In this document: positions 22,469 to 31,705 of the stretch, piece by piece
How the letters are laid out: each line of letters begins with the position of its first letter
Position numbering within the stretch: the first letter of the stretch is position 1
IMG/VR virus record: IMGVR_UViG_3300035661_000138
Coordinates: 1 to 41,411 of that record
Source of the DNA: a virus
DNA length: 41,411 bases
Direction: 5' to 3' (one strand)
Program-made: the position numbers and the translations under genes
The notes under the pieces: generated by a model
Database searches by the model: none
Told to the model about the DNA's origin: nothing
What the model saw: the letters and a program-made list of their open reading frames with translations, nothing else

Positions 22469-22497
22469 ACTCCCCAAGCAAATGGGGAGTATTTTTT
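22469..22497 (+). terminator. Intrinsic terminator after rIIB-like gene
   Basis: ACTCCCC (22469-22475), 8-base loop, GGGGAGT (22484-22490), A and six Ts. It separates the rII pair from the replication genes. Confidence 0.88.
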
Positions 22498-22507
22498 ATA
22501 AACCTAT

Positions 22508-23806
22508 ATGACAAATAAAACTGTATTAAATGCAGGACAACAAACTGCTGCTGATGGTTTTTTTAACTTCCTGCTCTCTAATAAGGGTAAAGAATTAATC
22601 ATCAGTGGCCCAGGTGGTGTGGGTAAAACTTACATGATGGGCCACATGATTGATGAGATCATGCCAAAGTATTTCAAGATGTGTGAGTTGATAGGTATTG
22701 CGCCTGAATATGATGGCGTAGTCATGGCGGCCACAACCAATAAGGCAGCATATGTTCTAACAGAATCTACACAACATAAAGTCGACACTATTCATTCTTT
22801 CTTAGCTCTTAAAGTTAAAGATAATTTTACTACTGGTAAATCATCTTTGATTAAAACAGCAGCATGGACTGTGCATCAAAACAAAATTATATTTATTGAT
22901 GAATGTTCGATGATTGATACAGAATTGAGAAATATTATTCTGGAAGGCACCCACAACTGTAAGATTATTTATGTAGGGGATCACTGTCAGCTTGCTCCAG
23001 TCATGGAGCCAATATCTCCAATTTATCGGGATAATCTGCCTTTCTTTGCCCTTACAGAATCTGTACGCAATGCTGGCCAACCTACCCTGATGCACGTATG
23101 TCAACAGCTTCGCGACACTGTGGAGACGGGTGTATTCAAGCCAATTCAGGAAGTTCCGGGGGTAATTGATTGGCTTTCTGGTGAGGAAGCTGAAAATGAA
23201 GTCTATACCCACTTCAGCAAACAGACTACTACATCACGAATTTTGGCATACTCTAATTCACGGGTACTAGAGTTCAATAGGCATATTCGAGATATTCGTA
23301 ATTTACCTGAAGAATTCACTGTAGGGGAGCTATTGGTAAATAATTCAGCAATACATGTAGGTAAGTCAATGCTATCTGTGGATGAGGAAGTAGAGATAAT
23401 CCAACAAGACTACAAACCCACTAAGGTAAAAATTTCAGATAGTGAGTATCTAGATATTTTGAAAACAGATTTAAAAACACGAACTAGAATAGTACGTGAT
23501 ATTGATGTTCCTATTGATCAAAAGCACTACGCAGACTTAATTCGTTACTCTCAAAGACTTAAGAATTGGAATATGTATTTTAATTTAAAAAATAATTACC
23601 CAGATTTACGTCAACGAGACGCATCTACGGTACATAAGTCTCAAGGTAGTAGCTATGACACGGTATTCATTGATTTGAAAAATCTGAGTACGAGTAATCA
23701 ACCAAATGTTGTAGCACGACTATTGTATGTTGCCTTTTCACGAGCAAGAAACAGAGTAGTATTATTTGGTGACTTAGCAAATAAGTATGGTGGGGTAGTA
23801 AGGTGA
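22508..23806 (+). CDS. SF1B DNA helicase (Dda/RecD-like, N4 gp37 position)
   Basis: 432 residues. Motif I ISGPGGVGKTYM (about residues 33-44), motif II IIFIDECSMID, motif III-type VGDHCQLAP, motif V TVHKSQGSSYDTVF, and motif VI LLYVAFSRARNRV. This set and order is that of superfamily 1 helicases of the RecD2/Dda branch, which move 5' to 3'. It probably unwinds DNA ahead of the phage polymerase or processes recombination intermediates. It begins 10 bases after a terminator with no strong ribosome site. DNA polymerase is two genes downstream. Confidence 0.9.
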   Translation: MTNKTVLNAGQQTAADGFFNFLLSNKGKELIISGPGGVGKTYMMGHMIDEIMPKYFKMCELIGIAPEYDGVVMAATTNKAAYVLTESTQHKVDTIHSFLALKVKDNFTTGKSSLIKTAAWTVHQNKIIFIDECSMIDTELRNIILEGTHNCKIIYVGDHCQLAPVMEPISPIYRDNLPFFALTESVRNAGQPTLMHVCQQLRDTVETGVFKPIQEVPGVIDWLSGEEAENEVYTHFSKQTTTSRILAYSNSRVLEFNRHIRDIRNLPEEFTVGELLVNNSAIHVGKSMLSVDEEVEIIQQDYKPTKVKISDSEYLDILKTDLKTRTRIVRDIDVPIDQKHYADLIRYSQRLKNWNMYFNLKNNYPDLRQRDASTVHKSQGSSYDTVFIDLKNLSTSNQPNVVARLLYVAFSRARNRVVLFGDLANKYGGVVR

Positions 23807-23810
23807 TACT

Positions 23811-24311
23811 ATGGATGAAATCATTGAGCAGTTATTGGATAAATTATTTAAACCAGAACGAAGAAGACTATCAGCATCATTGGATAATTTAATCAGGATG
23901 CACTCAGAGATAGTTAATAAAAATTCAATAGGTTTCCTATTTGCTGGCACATTCTACTGTCTATCGACTCATAATGTAGCATCTATTGTACGGAGCCAAC
24001 GAGATGGACTAGCACATGAGTTAACTGGAGAAATGAATAGCTTTATTAGTGATAGGAGATTGATAGATTTGGATTATCGGCAGATAAGACAAACACTATT
24101 CATACTACTGAAAAAAGTAAACAAAGAATCACCCAGCTTACAGGATTGTCGGGATTTATTACCTGACTTTATTGTTTTATTGGTTCCACAACTTAAATTA
24201 CTTTCTCGACAACGTGAATACATCAGTCTTCATAATGAGAGGGTAATTCGCCAAACTGCTAAGACGTTAGAAAAAATACACGTATATGCAGTAGGTGCTT
24301 TATTGTATTAA
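23811..24311 (+). CDS. Unknown protein between helicase and polymerase
   Basis: 166 residues, mostly helical and Leu/Arg-rich (KLFKPERRRLSASLDNL, LSRQREYISLHNERVIRQTA), with one hydrophobic patch around residue 45 (IGFLFAGTFYCL). No known family. Its position, 4 bases after the helicase stop and 7 before the polymerase start, makes a replication role plausible. Nothing catalytic is visible. Confidence 0.7.
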   Translation: MDEIIEQLLDKLFKPERRRLSASLDNLIRMHSEIVNKNSIGFLFAGTFYCLSTHNVASIVRSQRDGLAHELTGEMNSFISDRRLIDLDYRQIRQTLFILLKKVNKESPSLQDCRDLLPDFIVLLVPQLKLLSRQREYISLHNERVIRQTAKTLEKIHVYAVGALLY

Positions 24312-24318
24312 GGCATAA

Positions 24319-27030
24319 ATGAGATACCACGTCTATTCCAAAGAGGAAAAAGAATCATATCCTATAGCAATACTCGTATCTAGTATACAAGTTAAAGAGA
24401 TACATGATGCATACATCAAAAATACTGGACTAGATGAAGCATCTGTAATGGTACTTGATCTTCACTATAGTCAGGTAAAGAAAAAAACACCTACTACTGA
24501 GATGAAGCAGTATATTGAGGAAGAGTTACTGCCTGTACTTACTGACTGGGGAGTTAAGTATATACTAGTGACTGATGGAGATTACTTTAAAATATTAGCT
24601 AAAATAAAAAAGGTAGATAACAATATTGGTTATGTACATGACTGTATTTATCCAGGATATAGGGTTGTGTATGTACCATCATATAAAGCTATTTTTTATG
24701 ATCCAATAAAAATAAAGAATAAGATTACCCAAGGCATTGATGCGATGTTATCTGATATACAGGGTAGTTATTCTCCACCGGGATCAAATATCATTAAATA
24801 TGCATGGTATCCAAATAGTCTAGAGGAGATTGAGCATGCTTTGAGGGAGTTGCTTGAGATGGAAAAGCCTCTCACAATCGACATTGAATCGTTCGATTTA
24901 AAGCACCCTACAGCAGGTCTAGGAACGATTTCTTTTGCTTGGGACAAGCACTCAGGCGTAGCCTTCGCAGTTGACTATAGCCCTATCCAAGGGGCCACAG
25001 CAGCCCCATTTGGAGAGCAGAAATTCAATGCTCCGGTACGAACACTGCTTAAAGAATTTTTCATCCAGCTTACGGAAAAAGCGATTTATCATAATATCGC
25101 CTTCGATGTATACAATTTGATTTATCAATTGTTTATGGATGATATTTTGGATACGCAAGGATTACTTGATGGTATTGATATTATGCTTCGTAACTGGGAT
25201 GACACAAAACTCATTACCTACTTGGCAACTAACTCATGTGCAGGTAATAAACTTGGCTTGAAAGATCAAGCCCAAGAGTTTGCTGGTAATTACGCTGTAG
25301 ATGAAATAACAGATATTTGTCAAATACCTTTAGAAAAGCTACTAAAATATAATTTGGTAGACGCCTTAGCTACATGGTACGTACATGAAAAACACTATAG
25401 TAATATGGTAGCTGATAGGCAACTAGAAGTGTACGAAAGCTTGTTTAAACCAGCTATTATTGACATTATTCAAATGCAATTAACAGGTATGCCTATCTAC
25501 ATGCCTCAAGTAGCTAAGGTAAAGAATCTATTGACGGTAGTTTTGGACACAGCGCTACAAACCATAAAAAATAGCTTACTCATTAAGGAATATGAGTATC
25601 ATAGGTTGGAGAAATTTACTACACTCAAAAATTCTACATGGAAGATTAAAAGAGTAACAATTCAAGAAATGCTTTTAGCAGCAGAAGATTCTGAGGCTAT
25701 AAAAAAGGAGATTACTTTTAATCCTAACTCCGGGACACAACTACAAGAATTGTTATTTAACATTCTGGGATTGCCTGTGATTGGCCTAACAGATGCTAAA
25801 CAACCATCAGTTGATAGAGACACACTTGAGGCACTGTCTAAACATAACACTGAGACAAAAGTTAAAGAGTTCTTATTAGCTATGCTGGACTACGCATCAG
25901 TAAATAAACTATTGACTGCGTTCATACCAGCATTAGAGGGTGCTTGTCTAGGCTCTGATGGTTGGCATTACTTATTTGGTAATTTTAACTTAGGAGGCAC
26001 TTTATCTGGTAGATTAAGTAGTAGTAGACCCAACTTACAGAACATACCTGCTAATGTGATGATGGTAGTTAGTGATTACTTACTAAGTTTACTTGGTAAT
26101 GAAATTCTCCCATATGTATCAGGAGGTAAATTGTCACTAGGTAAATTGGTAAAAAGTTGTTTCATAGCCCCACCCGGATGGTTGTTCTGTGGCTTGGATT
26201 TTGCATCCCTTGAAGATCGTATATCGGCACTAACGACTAAAGACCCAAATAAACTAAAGGTATATACCGATGGTTATGATGGTCATTCTTTGAGGGCTGT
26301 AGCCTACTTTGGTGATAGTATGCCTGATATTGATTCTACTTCTGTAGCGAGTATTAACTCAATCTCGGAAAAAGGACATAAATATGCCCACTACAGACAA
26401 GACTCAAAAGCTCCTACCTTTGCCTTAACTTATCAAGGGACTTACGCTACTCTTATTAAAAACTGTGGTTTTGATGAGAAGAAAGCAAAGCTAGTTGAAG
26501 CCAGATACCATGAGCTATACGTTATAAGTGATAAGTGGGTTTCGGATAAACTTGATGAGGCAAGTAAGTTAGGATATATAACAGCAGCCTTCGGGCTACG
26601 TTTACGTACACCACTGCTTTATCAAGTGATTCGTGGAACCAGCAAAACACCCTATGAGGCAGAGGCAGAGGGACGTACAGCAGGCAATGCACTTGGACAA
26701 AGTTGGTGTTTGCTCAATTCCAGAGCAAGTTCTGAATTCATGGGCAAGGTGCGTAAAAGCAGCTATAGTACGTGGATTCGGCCATCGGCTCACATCCACG
26801 ATGCACAGTATTATCTAATTAAAGATAACATAGATGCCATTTTATATACTAATGAGCATTTGGTAAAGGCAGTACAGTGGCAAGATCACCCAGACATTGT
26901 AAATCCTGACGTTAAGCTGGGGGGTGAGTTATCTATATTTTATCCACACTGGGGTAAAGAGATGACTATTCCTAATCACGCTACAGAACAAGAAGTTATT
27001 GATCTAGCTAGCAAATTCATTTCAAAATGA
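24319..27030 (+). CDS. Family A DNA polymerase (N4 gp39-like)
   Basis: 903 residues. About 180 residues at the N-terminus have no clear match. A 3'-5' exonuclease follows: Exo I DIE (Asp188, Glu190), Exo II NIAFD (Asp263), Exo III YNLVD (Tyr344, Asp348). The polymerase domain has motif A LDFASLEDR (Asp627), motif B RQDSKAPTFALTYQG (Lys697, Tyr705), and motif C IHDAQYY (Asp828). The usual HDE is HDA here, so the second acidic residue is replaced by Ala829. Proofreading residues are all present. This is the replicative polymerase, placed with the helicase, primase, SSB and RecA-like genes. Confidence 0.93.
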   Translation: MRYHVYSKEEKESYPIAILVSSIQVKEIHDAYIKNTGLDEASVMVLDLHYSQVKKKTPTTEMKQYIEEELLPVLTDWGVKYILVTDGDYFKILAKIKKVDNNIGYVHDCIYPGYRVVYVPSYKAIFYDPIKIKNKITQGIDAMLSDIQGSYSPPGSNIIKYAWYPNSLEEIEHALRELLEMEKPLTIDIESFDLKHPTAGLGTISFAWDKHSGVAFAVDYSPIQGATAAPFGEQKFNAPVRTLLKEFFIQLTEKAIYHNIAFDVYNLIYQLFMDDILDTQGLLDGIDIMLRNWDDTKLITYLATNSCAGNKLGLKDQAQEFAGNYAVDEITDICQIPLEKLLKYNLVDALATWYVHEKHYSNMVADRQLEVYESLFKPAIIDIIQMQLTGMPIYMPQVAKVKNLLTVVLDTALQTIKNSLLIKEYEYHRLEKFTTLKNSTWKIKRVTIQEMLLAAEDSEAIKKEITFNPNSGTQLQELLFNILGLPVIGLTDAKQPSVDRDTLEALSKHNTETKVKEFLLAMLDYASVNKLLTAFIPALEGACLGSDGWHYLFGNFNLGGTLSGRLSSSRPNLQNIPANVMMVVSDYLLSLLGNEILPYVSGGKLSLGKLVKSCFIAPPGWLFCGLDFASLEDRISALTTKDPNKLKVYTDGYDGHSLRAVAYFGDSMPDIDSTSVASINSISEKGHKYAHYRQDSKAPTFALTYQGTYATLIKNCGFDEKKAKLVEARYHELYVISDKWVSDKLDEASKLGYITAAFGLRLRTPLLYQVIRGTSKTPYEAEAEGRTAGNALGQSWCLLNSRASSEFMGKVRKSSYSTWIRPSAHIHDAQYYLIKDNIDAILYTNEHLVKAVQWQDHPDIVNPDVKLGGELSIFYPHWGKEMTIPNHATEQEVIDLASKFISK

Positions 27031-27040
27031 TAAAGCTACT

Positions 27041-27057
27041 ATTTCTTTCTTTGGTTC
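27041..27057 (+). promoter_or_regulatory. Candidate RNAPII middle promoter e
   Basis: ATTTCTTTCTTTGGTTC, 11 bases after the polymerase stop and about 50 before the next start. GGTTC-agagat-GAACC (27053-27068) makes a 5' hairpin, as at candidate promoter c. Confidence 0.5.
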
Positions 27058-27105
27058 AGAGATGAACCTAAACTACGCAGTGTTACTGCATAAATTGGAA
27101 CTACC

Positions 27106-27465
27106 ATGAAAATCCCTGAAGCATCACAAAAACTGCATTACCATTTGATTACAGGTAAAATTGTATTCTCTGAACCTAATCAGGAATCAGTCAATGTGAT
27201 TGAACTTAACGCTGTGGTATCACATACAGAGAAAAATATTCCAGTTGCTTTGATTGGACGAGCACAGCAAACACTGCAATTACAGTTCTTCAATCGCATG
27301 GAGAATCCTGAGCTTGAAATACGTGATGTTGTTATCTCCAGTCTATGTTATTTAGGGGAGATGACACAAGAAGAATTTCAGGCACCACCTGAAGGCCATG
27401 AGCAACAAGAGAAATCCCCCATTGATAATGATTTTTTTGGATCCGCAAATGATTACAGTCACTGA
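27106..27465 (+). CDS. Unknown protein, 119 residues
   Basis: An N-terminal beta-rich domain (KLHYHLITGKIVFSE, VNVIELNAVVSH, LQLQFFNRM) and an acidic, Gln-rich tail. Patterns like this occur in small phage proteins linked to replication units, but no family is assigned. The acidic C-terminus could bind a protein partner. It overlaps the next gene by 17 bases and follows candidate promoter e. Confidence 0.7.
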   Translation: MKIPEASQKLHYHLITGKIVFSEPNQESVNVIELNAVVSHTEKNIPVALIGRAQQTLQLQFFNRMENPELEIRDVVISSLCYLGEMTQEEFQAPPEGHEQQEKSPIDNDFFGSANDYSH

Positions 27466-27745
27466 AATGTTGAGCCAACAAAAAGAATTGACTGGTGGTA
27501 AAGTTAACTACTACCTTGCTCAAGTAAAGCACCCACAACGTAAACAGCAGAGACCATATCAAGCTGAATGTGAAGATTTGATTGAGGCTCTTGAGTTGAA
27601 TCCTGATGAGGCAAACATCTTTAAAGAGATTTGGCGTAGTGCTAATGCCCGTAAAGATAATGGCAAGCCCGGACATAATGCTAAATATGGGGCTGAGAAA
27701 ATATTCCACTATGCTGGAAGAATCTTGGCAAAATTTAATAGATAA
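27449..27745 (+). CDS. Conserved small phage protein, 98 residues
   Basis: Start ATG 27449 (MITVTEML), with GGA about seven bases upstream; upstream in-frame ATGs at 27398 and 27428 would extend deeper into the preceding gene. Blocks GGKVNYYLAQVKHPQR, PYQAECEDLIEALE, FKEIWRSANARKDNGKPG and EKIFHYAGRIL form a well-known phage family pattern, but its biochemical role is unknown to me. Soluble, helical, basic. It lies directly before the Cas4-like nuclease, so it belongs to the replication/recombination unit. Confidence 0.8.
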   Translation: MITVTEMLSQQKELTGGKVNYYLAQVKHPQRKQQRPYQAECEDLIEALELNPDEANIFKEIWRSANARKDNGKPGHNAKYGAEKIFHYAGRILAKFNR

Positions 27746-27759
27746 GCATGGAGTAGCAT

Positions 27760-28725
27760 ATGACTATCACTAATAACACTGACATTTCTCTGGCACTTGC
27801 AGTTTGGTTACTGCATGACGAGTATGATTATGTCAATAAGCCGAACTATATTTCGGCAACCAAGCTGATGCGTCCATTGCGTCATCTTATATTACCAAAG
27901 CGTATTGAGGGAACTCAACCAGTAGATGTAGTTGATTTTATTTCAAGAGCTTTGGGCCATTCCCTACATGATTCCATTGAAAAAGCATGGAAGCTAGGAC
28001 ATAAACGATCATTGTCTATTTTAGGATACCCGGAAGCTGTTATTGATAGAATTCGCATTAATCCTACCAAGGAAGAATTGGATAGCATTGAAAACGTGAT
28101 TCCAATTTATTTGGAGCAACGTGCTATTCGTAATATTGATGGATATACTATTAGTGGTAAGTTCGACATGGTTGCGGAGGGAATTGTGCAGGATTATAAG
28201 AGCACATCTGCCTACACGTGGCTATATGGTGGTCGTGATGATGAACACCAGCTTCAAGGTAGTATCTATAGATGGTTAAATCCAGATAAGATCACTGAGG
28301 ACTTTATACGAATTAACTACATCTTTACTGATTGGAAAAAATCAGATGCACGGTCTAATCCTGCGTATCCACAAAAGCGTGTTGAAACAAAAGATATTCC
28401 GTTAATGTCTATTGCTGATACAGAGAAGTGGATCAAGGATAAGCTGGCACTATATACTAAGTATAAAGATGTTCCTGAAAAGGAACTTCCTGAGTGTACA
28501 GACGCTGAGTTATGGCGTTCAGCCCCACAGTTCAAATACTACTCTGACCCAACAAAAACAGATGGACGCTCCACTAAAAACTTTGATGATCCTGTGAGTG
28601 CTCGCACATTTATGGCATCCAAAGGGGGTAAGGGCATTGTTATTACAGTACCCGCCGAACCTAAACGCTGTGGCTACTGCGAAGCGTTTTCTATTTGTAC
28701 ACAGAAAGACAAGTACGGATTATGA
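27760..28725 (+). CDS. Cas4/RecB-like PD-(D/E)XK nuclease
   Basis: 321 residues. The nuclease core is GKFDMVAEGIVQDYKSTSA (Asp about 134, and the D-x-K pair about 142-144), followed by a helix with the conserved Gln, EHQLQGSIYRWL. The C-terminus has CGYCEAFSIC, a Cys cluster that recalls the Fe-S clusters of Cas4/AddB nucleases, although a fourth Cys is not obvious. An exonuclease for DNA end processing or host DNA degradation is expected. It overlaps the primase gene by ATGA and is co-translated with it. Confidence 0.85.
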   Translation: MTITNNTDISLALAVWLLHDEYDYVNKPNYISATKLMRPLRHLILPKRIEGTQPVDVVDFISRALGHSLHDSIEKAWKLGHKRSLSILGYPEAVIDRIRINPTKEELDSIENVIPIYLEQRAIRNIDGYTISGKFDMVAEGIVQDYKSTSAYTWLYGGRDDEHQLQGSIYRWLNPDKITEDFIRINYIFTDWKKSDARSNPAYPQKRVETKDIPLMSIADTEKWIKDKLALYTKYKDVPEKELPECTDAELWRSAPQFKYYSDPTKTDGRSTKNFDDPVSARTFMASKGGKGIVITVPAEPKRCGYCEAFSICTQKDKYGL

Positions 28726-30872
28726 TAGATTTAACTGGAGTCACACACCATCCTGCACTGGAGGATATTGTGGGGGTGTTATGTAATAAAACACAGAACA
28801 CTGATAGAGGGTTCTTTCGTACTGAGGTTGCCTATTTCTTTGGAAAGTTGGCAAGTAACATGCGAGCAGTTATTGTAACCAAAGATCGTGGTGAGATTCC
28901 AGTTAATATCTATGCACTGGCCCTTGCTACATCTGGTTATGGTAAGGGACATTCTGTGAATATCATTGAATCAGAATTCATGTATGGATTCCAGAAGAGA
29001 TTTGTAGAAGATACTTTTCCCATCATCTCAGAGAAATTTCTATGGGAATTATCAAATGAGCGTGCTGGTAGGAATGGTACAGACCCACAAGAGGAGTTTG
29101 ACCGTATTGAGAAGCAATTTAGAAATACAGGAGAATTTCCATTCACATTCGATAGTGGTACTGCACCAGCAGTTAAGCAACTACGTAACAAATTGCTTTT
29201 AGCAAATTGTGGCGCCATCAATCTTCAGATTGATGAAATTGGCTCTAATTTGATTAATGCTAGTGAAGTTCTCACTGTGTTTCTTGAGTTGTATGACCAA
29301 GGGCTTACTAAACAAAAACTCACAAAAAATACTGCTGATAGTCAGCGTAGTGAGGAACTGATGGGTAAAACACCATCAAATATGTTGTTATTTGGTACAC
29401 CCTCCAAGTTACTTGATGGTGGTACTGCTGAAGACTTATTCTATAGCTTTCTAGAGACCGGATATGCTAGACGTTGCATATTTGGTATTGGTCACCATGA
29501 TAAGCGTGCCTTCAATAGTCAGACACCAACTCAGGTTTATGAGAATTTAATTAAGAAAGATAACAAGACTAGTATTAATAAGTGGGCTGTTCACTTCCAT
29601 AAATTAGCAGACCCTGCTATGTATAACTGGAAGATGAGTGTAGAGGATGATGTTGGCATTCGCCTTATTACCTATAAAATTGAGTGTGAAAAAGCTGCTG
29701 ATCTATTACCAGATCACGAAGAAATTCGCAAGGCAGAGATCAATCATAGGTACTTCAAGGCACTGAAATTGGCTGGCGCATATGCATTCATTGACGAGAG
29801 TAACGAAGTGGAAATGGAGCATTTAATGTCTGCCATTCTGCTTGTAGAACAGTCTGGCAGGGCATTCCAAGCAATTCTTAATAGAGAGAAAACCTATGTC
29901 AAGTTAGCTCGATACATTGCAGATGTTGGTACTGAAGTAACCCATGCTGATCTTCTAGAAGCACTACCGTTTTATAAGAGTGGTATTGCTGCTAGAAATG
30001 AACTTATTACCTTAGCTACAGCATGGGGATATAAGAAGCATATAGTCATTAAAAAGACGTATGTGGATGGCATTGAGTTCTTCAAGGGTGACATGCTTGC
30101 TGAGACGGATTTGAATAAGATAACTGTCTCTTATAGCGATCACTGGGCATATAACTATTTGTACGAGCAGGTGCCATTTGACCAACTACATGTACTAGCA
30201 CAGGCACCAAATACTCATTGGGCAAACCACCAATTCAAAAATAACCATAGAGCTGAAGAGAATGTAGTCTGTGGATTCAATATGGTTGTAGTAGACGTGG
30301 ATGGTGGCATCAGTGTTAAGATAGCAACTGAGTTGATGAAGAAGTATAAGTTTATGATTTATACAACTAAACGCTCTACGCCTGATGAGAACCGATTTAG
30401 GCTAATGTTGCCAATCAATTACTATTTGGAACTGGACTCAGAGGACTATAAGGAGTTTATGGAATCCATAATGGGCTGGTTGCCATTCAAAGCAGATGAG
30501 GCAGCTAATCAGAGATCACGTAAGTGGGAGAGTTTCTCTGGTGGTGAGTATCTGTACAACATGGATGGTGAGCTATTAGATGCACTATCATTCATACCAA
30601 AAACATCCAAAAACGAGCAGTATCGGAAGTCATTTCAAGCTGTTGAGTCTCTGGATAATATGGAGCGTTGGTTTGCACAACGTATTGCTGAAGGAAACAG
30701 AAACAACAACATGATTCGCTATGCTCTGGCATTAGTGGATAGTGGGATGGATTTAGTGACTGTCAGCAAGCAGGTACATGCCTTCAATCAGAAGCTGAGT
30801 AAGCCCTTACCCCAAGATGAGATAGACACCACAATTCTCACCTCGGTAGCTAGGCGCTATCAAAAAACGTAA
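28722..30872 (+). CDS. Primase-like protein with N-terminal ATPase (N4 gp43 position)
   Basis: 716 residues from ATG 28722, overlapping the nuclease stop as ATGA; an in-frame ATG at 28695 is less likely. The N-terminal part (about residues 75-290) has LATSGYGKGHSV, a P-loop, and INLQIDEIG, a Walker B, as in DUF3987-like ATPases. The C-terminal part has VVVDVDGGI, YTTKRSTPDENRFRLMLP and later SRKWESFSGG, the pattern of archaeo-eukaryotic-type (AEP) primase cores. This combines primer synthesis with an ATPase that probably moves DNA. It lies between nuclease and RecA-like genes, as expected for the replisome. Confidence 0.8.
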   Translation: MIDLTGVTHHPALEDIVGVLCNKTQNTDRGFFRTEVAYFFGKLASNMRAVIVTKDRGEIPVNIYALALATSGYGKGHSVNIIESEFMYGFQKRFVEDTFPIISEKFLWELSNERAGRNGTDPQEEFDRIEKQFRNTGEFPFTFDSGTAPAVKQLRNKLLLANCGAINLQIDEIGSNLINASEVLTVFLELYDQGLTKQKLTKNTADSQRSEELMGKTPSNMLLFGTPSKLLDGGTAEDLFYSFLETGYARRCIFGIGHHDKRAFNSQTPTQVYENLIKKDNKTSINKWAVHFHKLADPAMYNWKMSVEDDVGIRLITYKIECEKAADLLPDHEEIRKAEINHRYFKALKLAGAYAFIDESNEVEMEHLMSAILLVEQSGRAFQAILNREKTYVKLARYIADVGTEVTHADLLEALPFYKSGIAARNELITLATAWGYKKHIVIKKTYVDGIEFFKGDMLAETDLNKITVSYSDHWAYNYLYEQVPFDQLHVLAQAPNTHWANHQFKNNHRAEENVVCGFNMVVVDVDGGISVKIATELMKKYKFMIYTTKRSTPDENRFRLMLPINYYLELDSEDYKEFMESIMGWLPFKADEAANQRSRKWESFSGGEYLYNMDGELLDALSFIPKTSKNEQYRKSFQAVESLDNMERWFAQRIAEGNRNNNMIRYALALVDSGMDLVTVSKQVHAFNQKLSKPLPQDEIDTTILTSVARRYQKT

Positions 30873-30899
30873 GCTAACCTAGCCAAATAAAGTAACTTA

Positions 30900-30916
30900 T
30901 TCTTCTTCTTTGGTTC
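30900..30916 (+). promoter_or_regulatory. Candidate RNAPII middle promoter f
   Basis: TTCTTCTTCTTTGGTTC, about 30 bases after the primase stop and 18 bases before the RecA-like gene. Of the six elements it is the closest to a start codon. Confidence 0.5.
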
Positions 30917-30933
30917 TCTAAATAAAGGTAAAT

Positions 30934-31674
30934 ATGTCAGACATTTCTATCGACATAAACGATCAGCTAGTGCTAATCTGTGGTTTTAGTACCACAGGTA
31001 AATCTGCCTCATTACGTAACATTCCAAACCAAGAGGATTGGATGTATCTAAATACAGAAGCAGGTAAACGTTTACCATTCAAAAACAAGTTTCAACAATA
31101 TCGGGTAGAAGACCCATATCAGGTTCATGAAGCATTTGATTTTGCTATCGGAGAACCAAAAACAAAAGGAATTATTATTGACTCAATCACGTTCTTGATG
31201 GACATGTTTGAGACAATGTACGTCCTGAATTCAGCAAACACGATGAAGGCTTGGGGAGATTTCTCACAGTTCTTCAAAATTCTGATGCAACAAAAGGTTA
31301 CTGCTCTTGGTAAACCTGTCATTATCACTGCTCACGTCTTAGATGTTCTTGATGAGAAGGCAATGGAAATGAAAACCAGTGTTCCCATTAAGGGATCATT
31401 GAAAAATAACGGTATCGAAGCTTATTTCTCCACAGTAGTTGCTGCAAAGAAAATTGCTATAAAAGAGCTTGATACCTATAAATCCTCCTTGCTTACTATA
31501 AGTGAGGAAGATCGTGATCTGGGATACAAGCATGTATTTCAGACACGACCAACGAAAGCTACAGTAGGTGAGCGAATTCGTTCTCCTATGGGAATGTTTG
31601 ACAAGTCACAGACCTATATGGATAATGATGCTGCTTTACTCTTGAAGCATCTTCACGAGTTCTATCGTAGTTAA
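30934..31674 (+). CDS. RecA-like ATPase of the Sak4 type (N4 gp44 position)
   Basis: 246 residues. Walker A GFSTTGKSA (about residues 18-26), Walker B GIIIDSITF (about residues 78-86), and a third conserved strand, KPVIITAHVLDVL. This is the compact RecA core of phage Sak4-like proteins, which promote single-strand annealing or homologous recombination together with SSB. The gene for SSB begins 31 bases downstream, and the two probably share a transcript from candidate promoter f. Confidence 0.85.
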   Translation: MSDISIDINDQLVLICGFSTTGKSASLRNIPNQEDWMYLNTEAGKRLPFKNKFQQYRVEDPYQVHEAFDFAIGEPKTKGIIIDSITFLMDMFETMYVLNSANTMKAWGDFSQFFKILMQQKVTALGKPVIITAHVLDVLDEKAMEMKTSVPIKGSLKNNGIEAYFSTVVAAKKIAIKELDTYKSSLLTISEEDRDLGYKHVFQTRPTKATVGERIRSPMGMFDKSQTYMDNDAALLLKHLHEFYRS

Positions 31675-31705
31675 TTCACTAAACTAACCAACTTTCCAAA
31701 AAATT

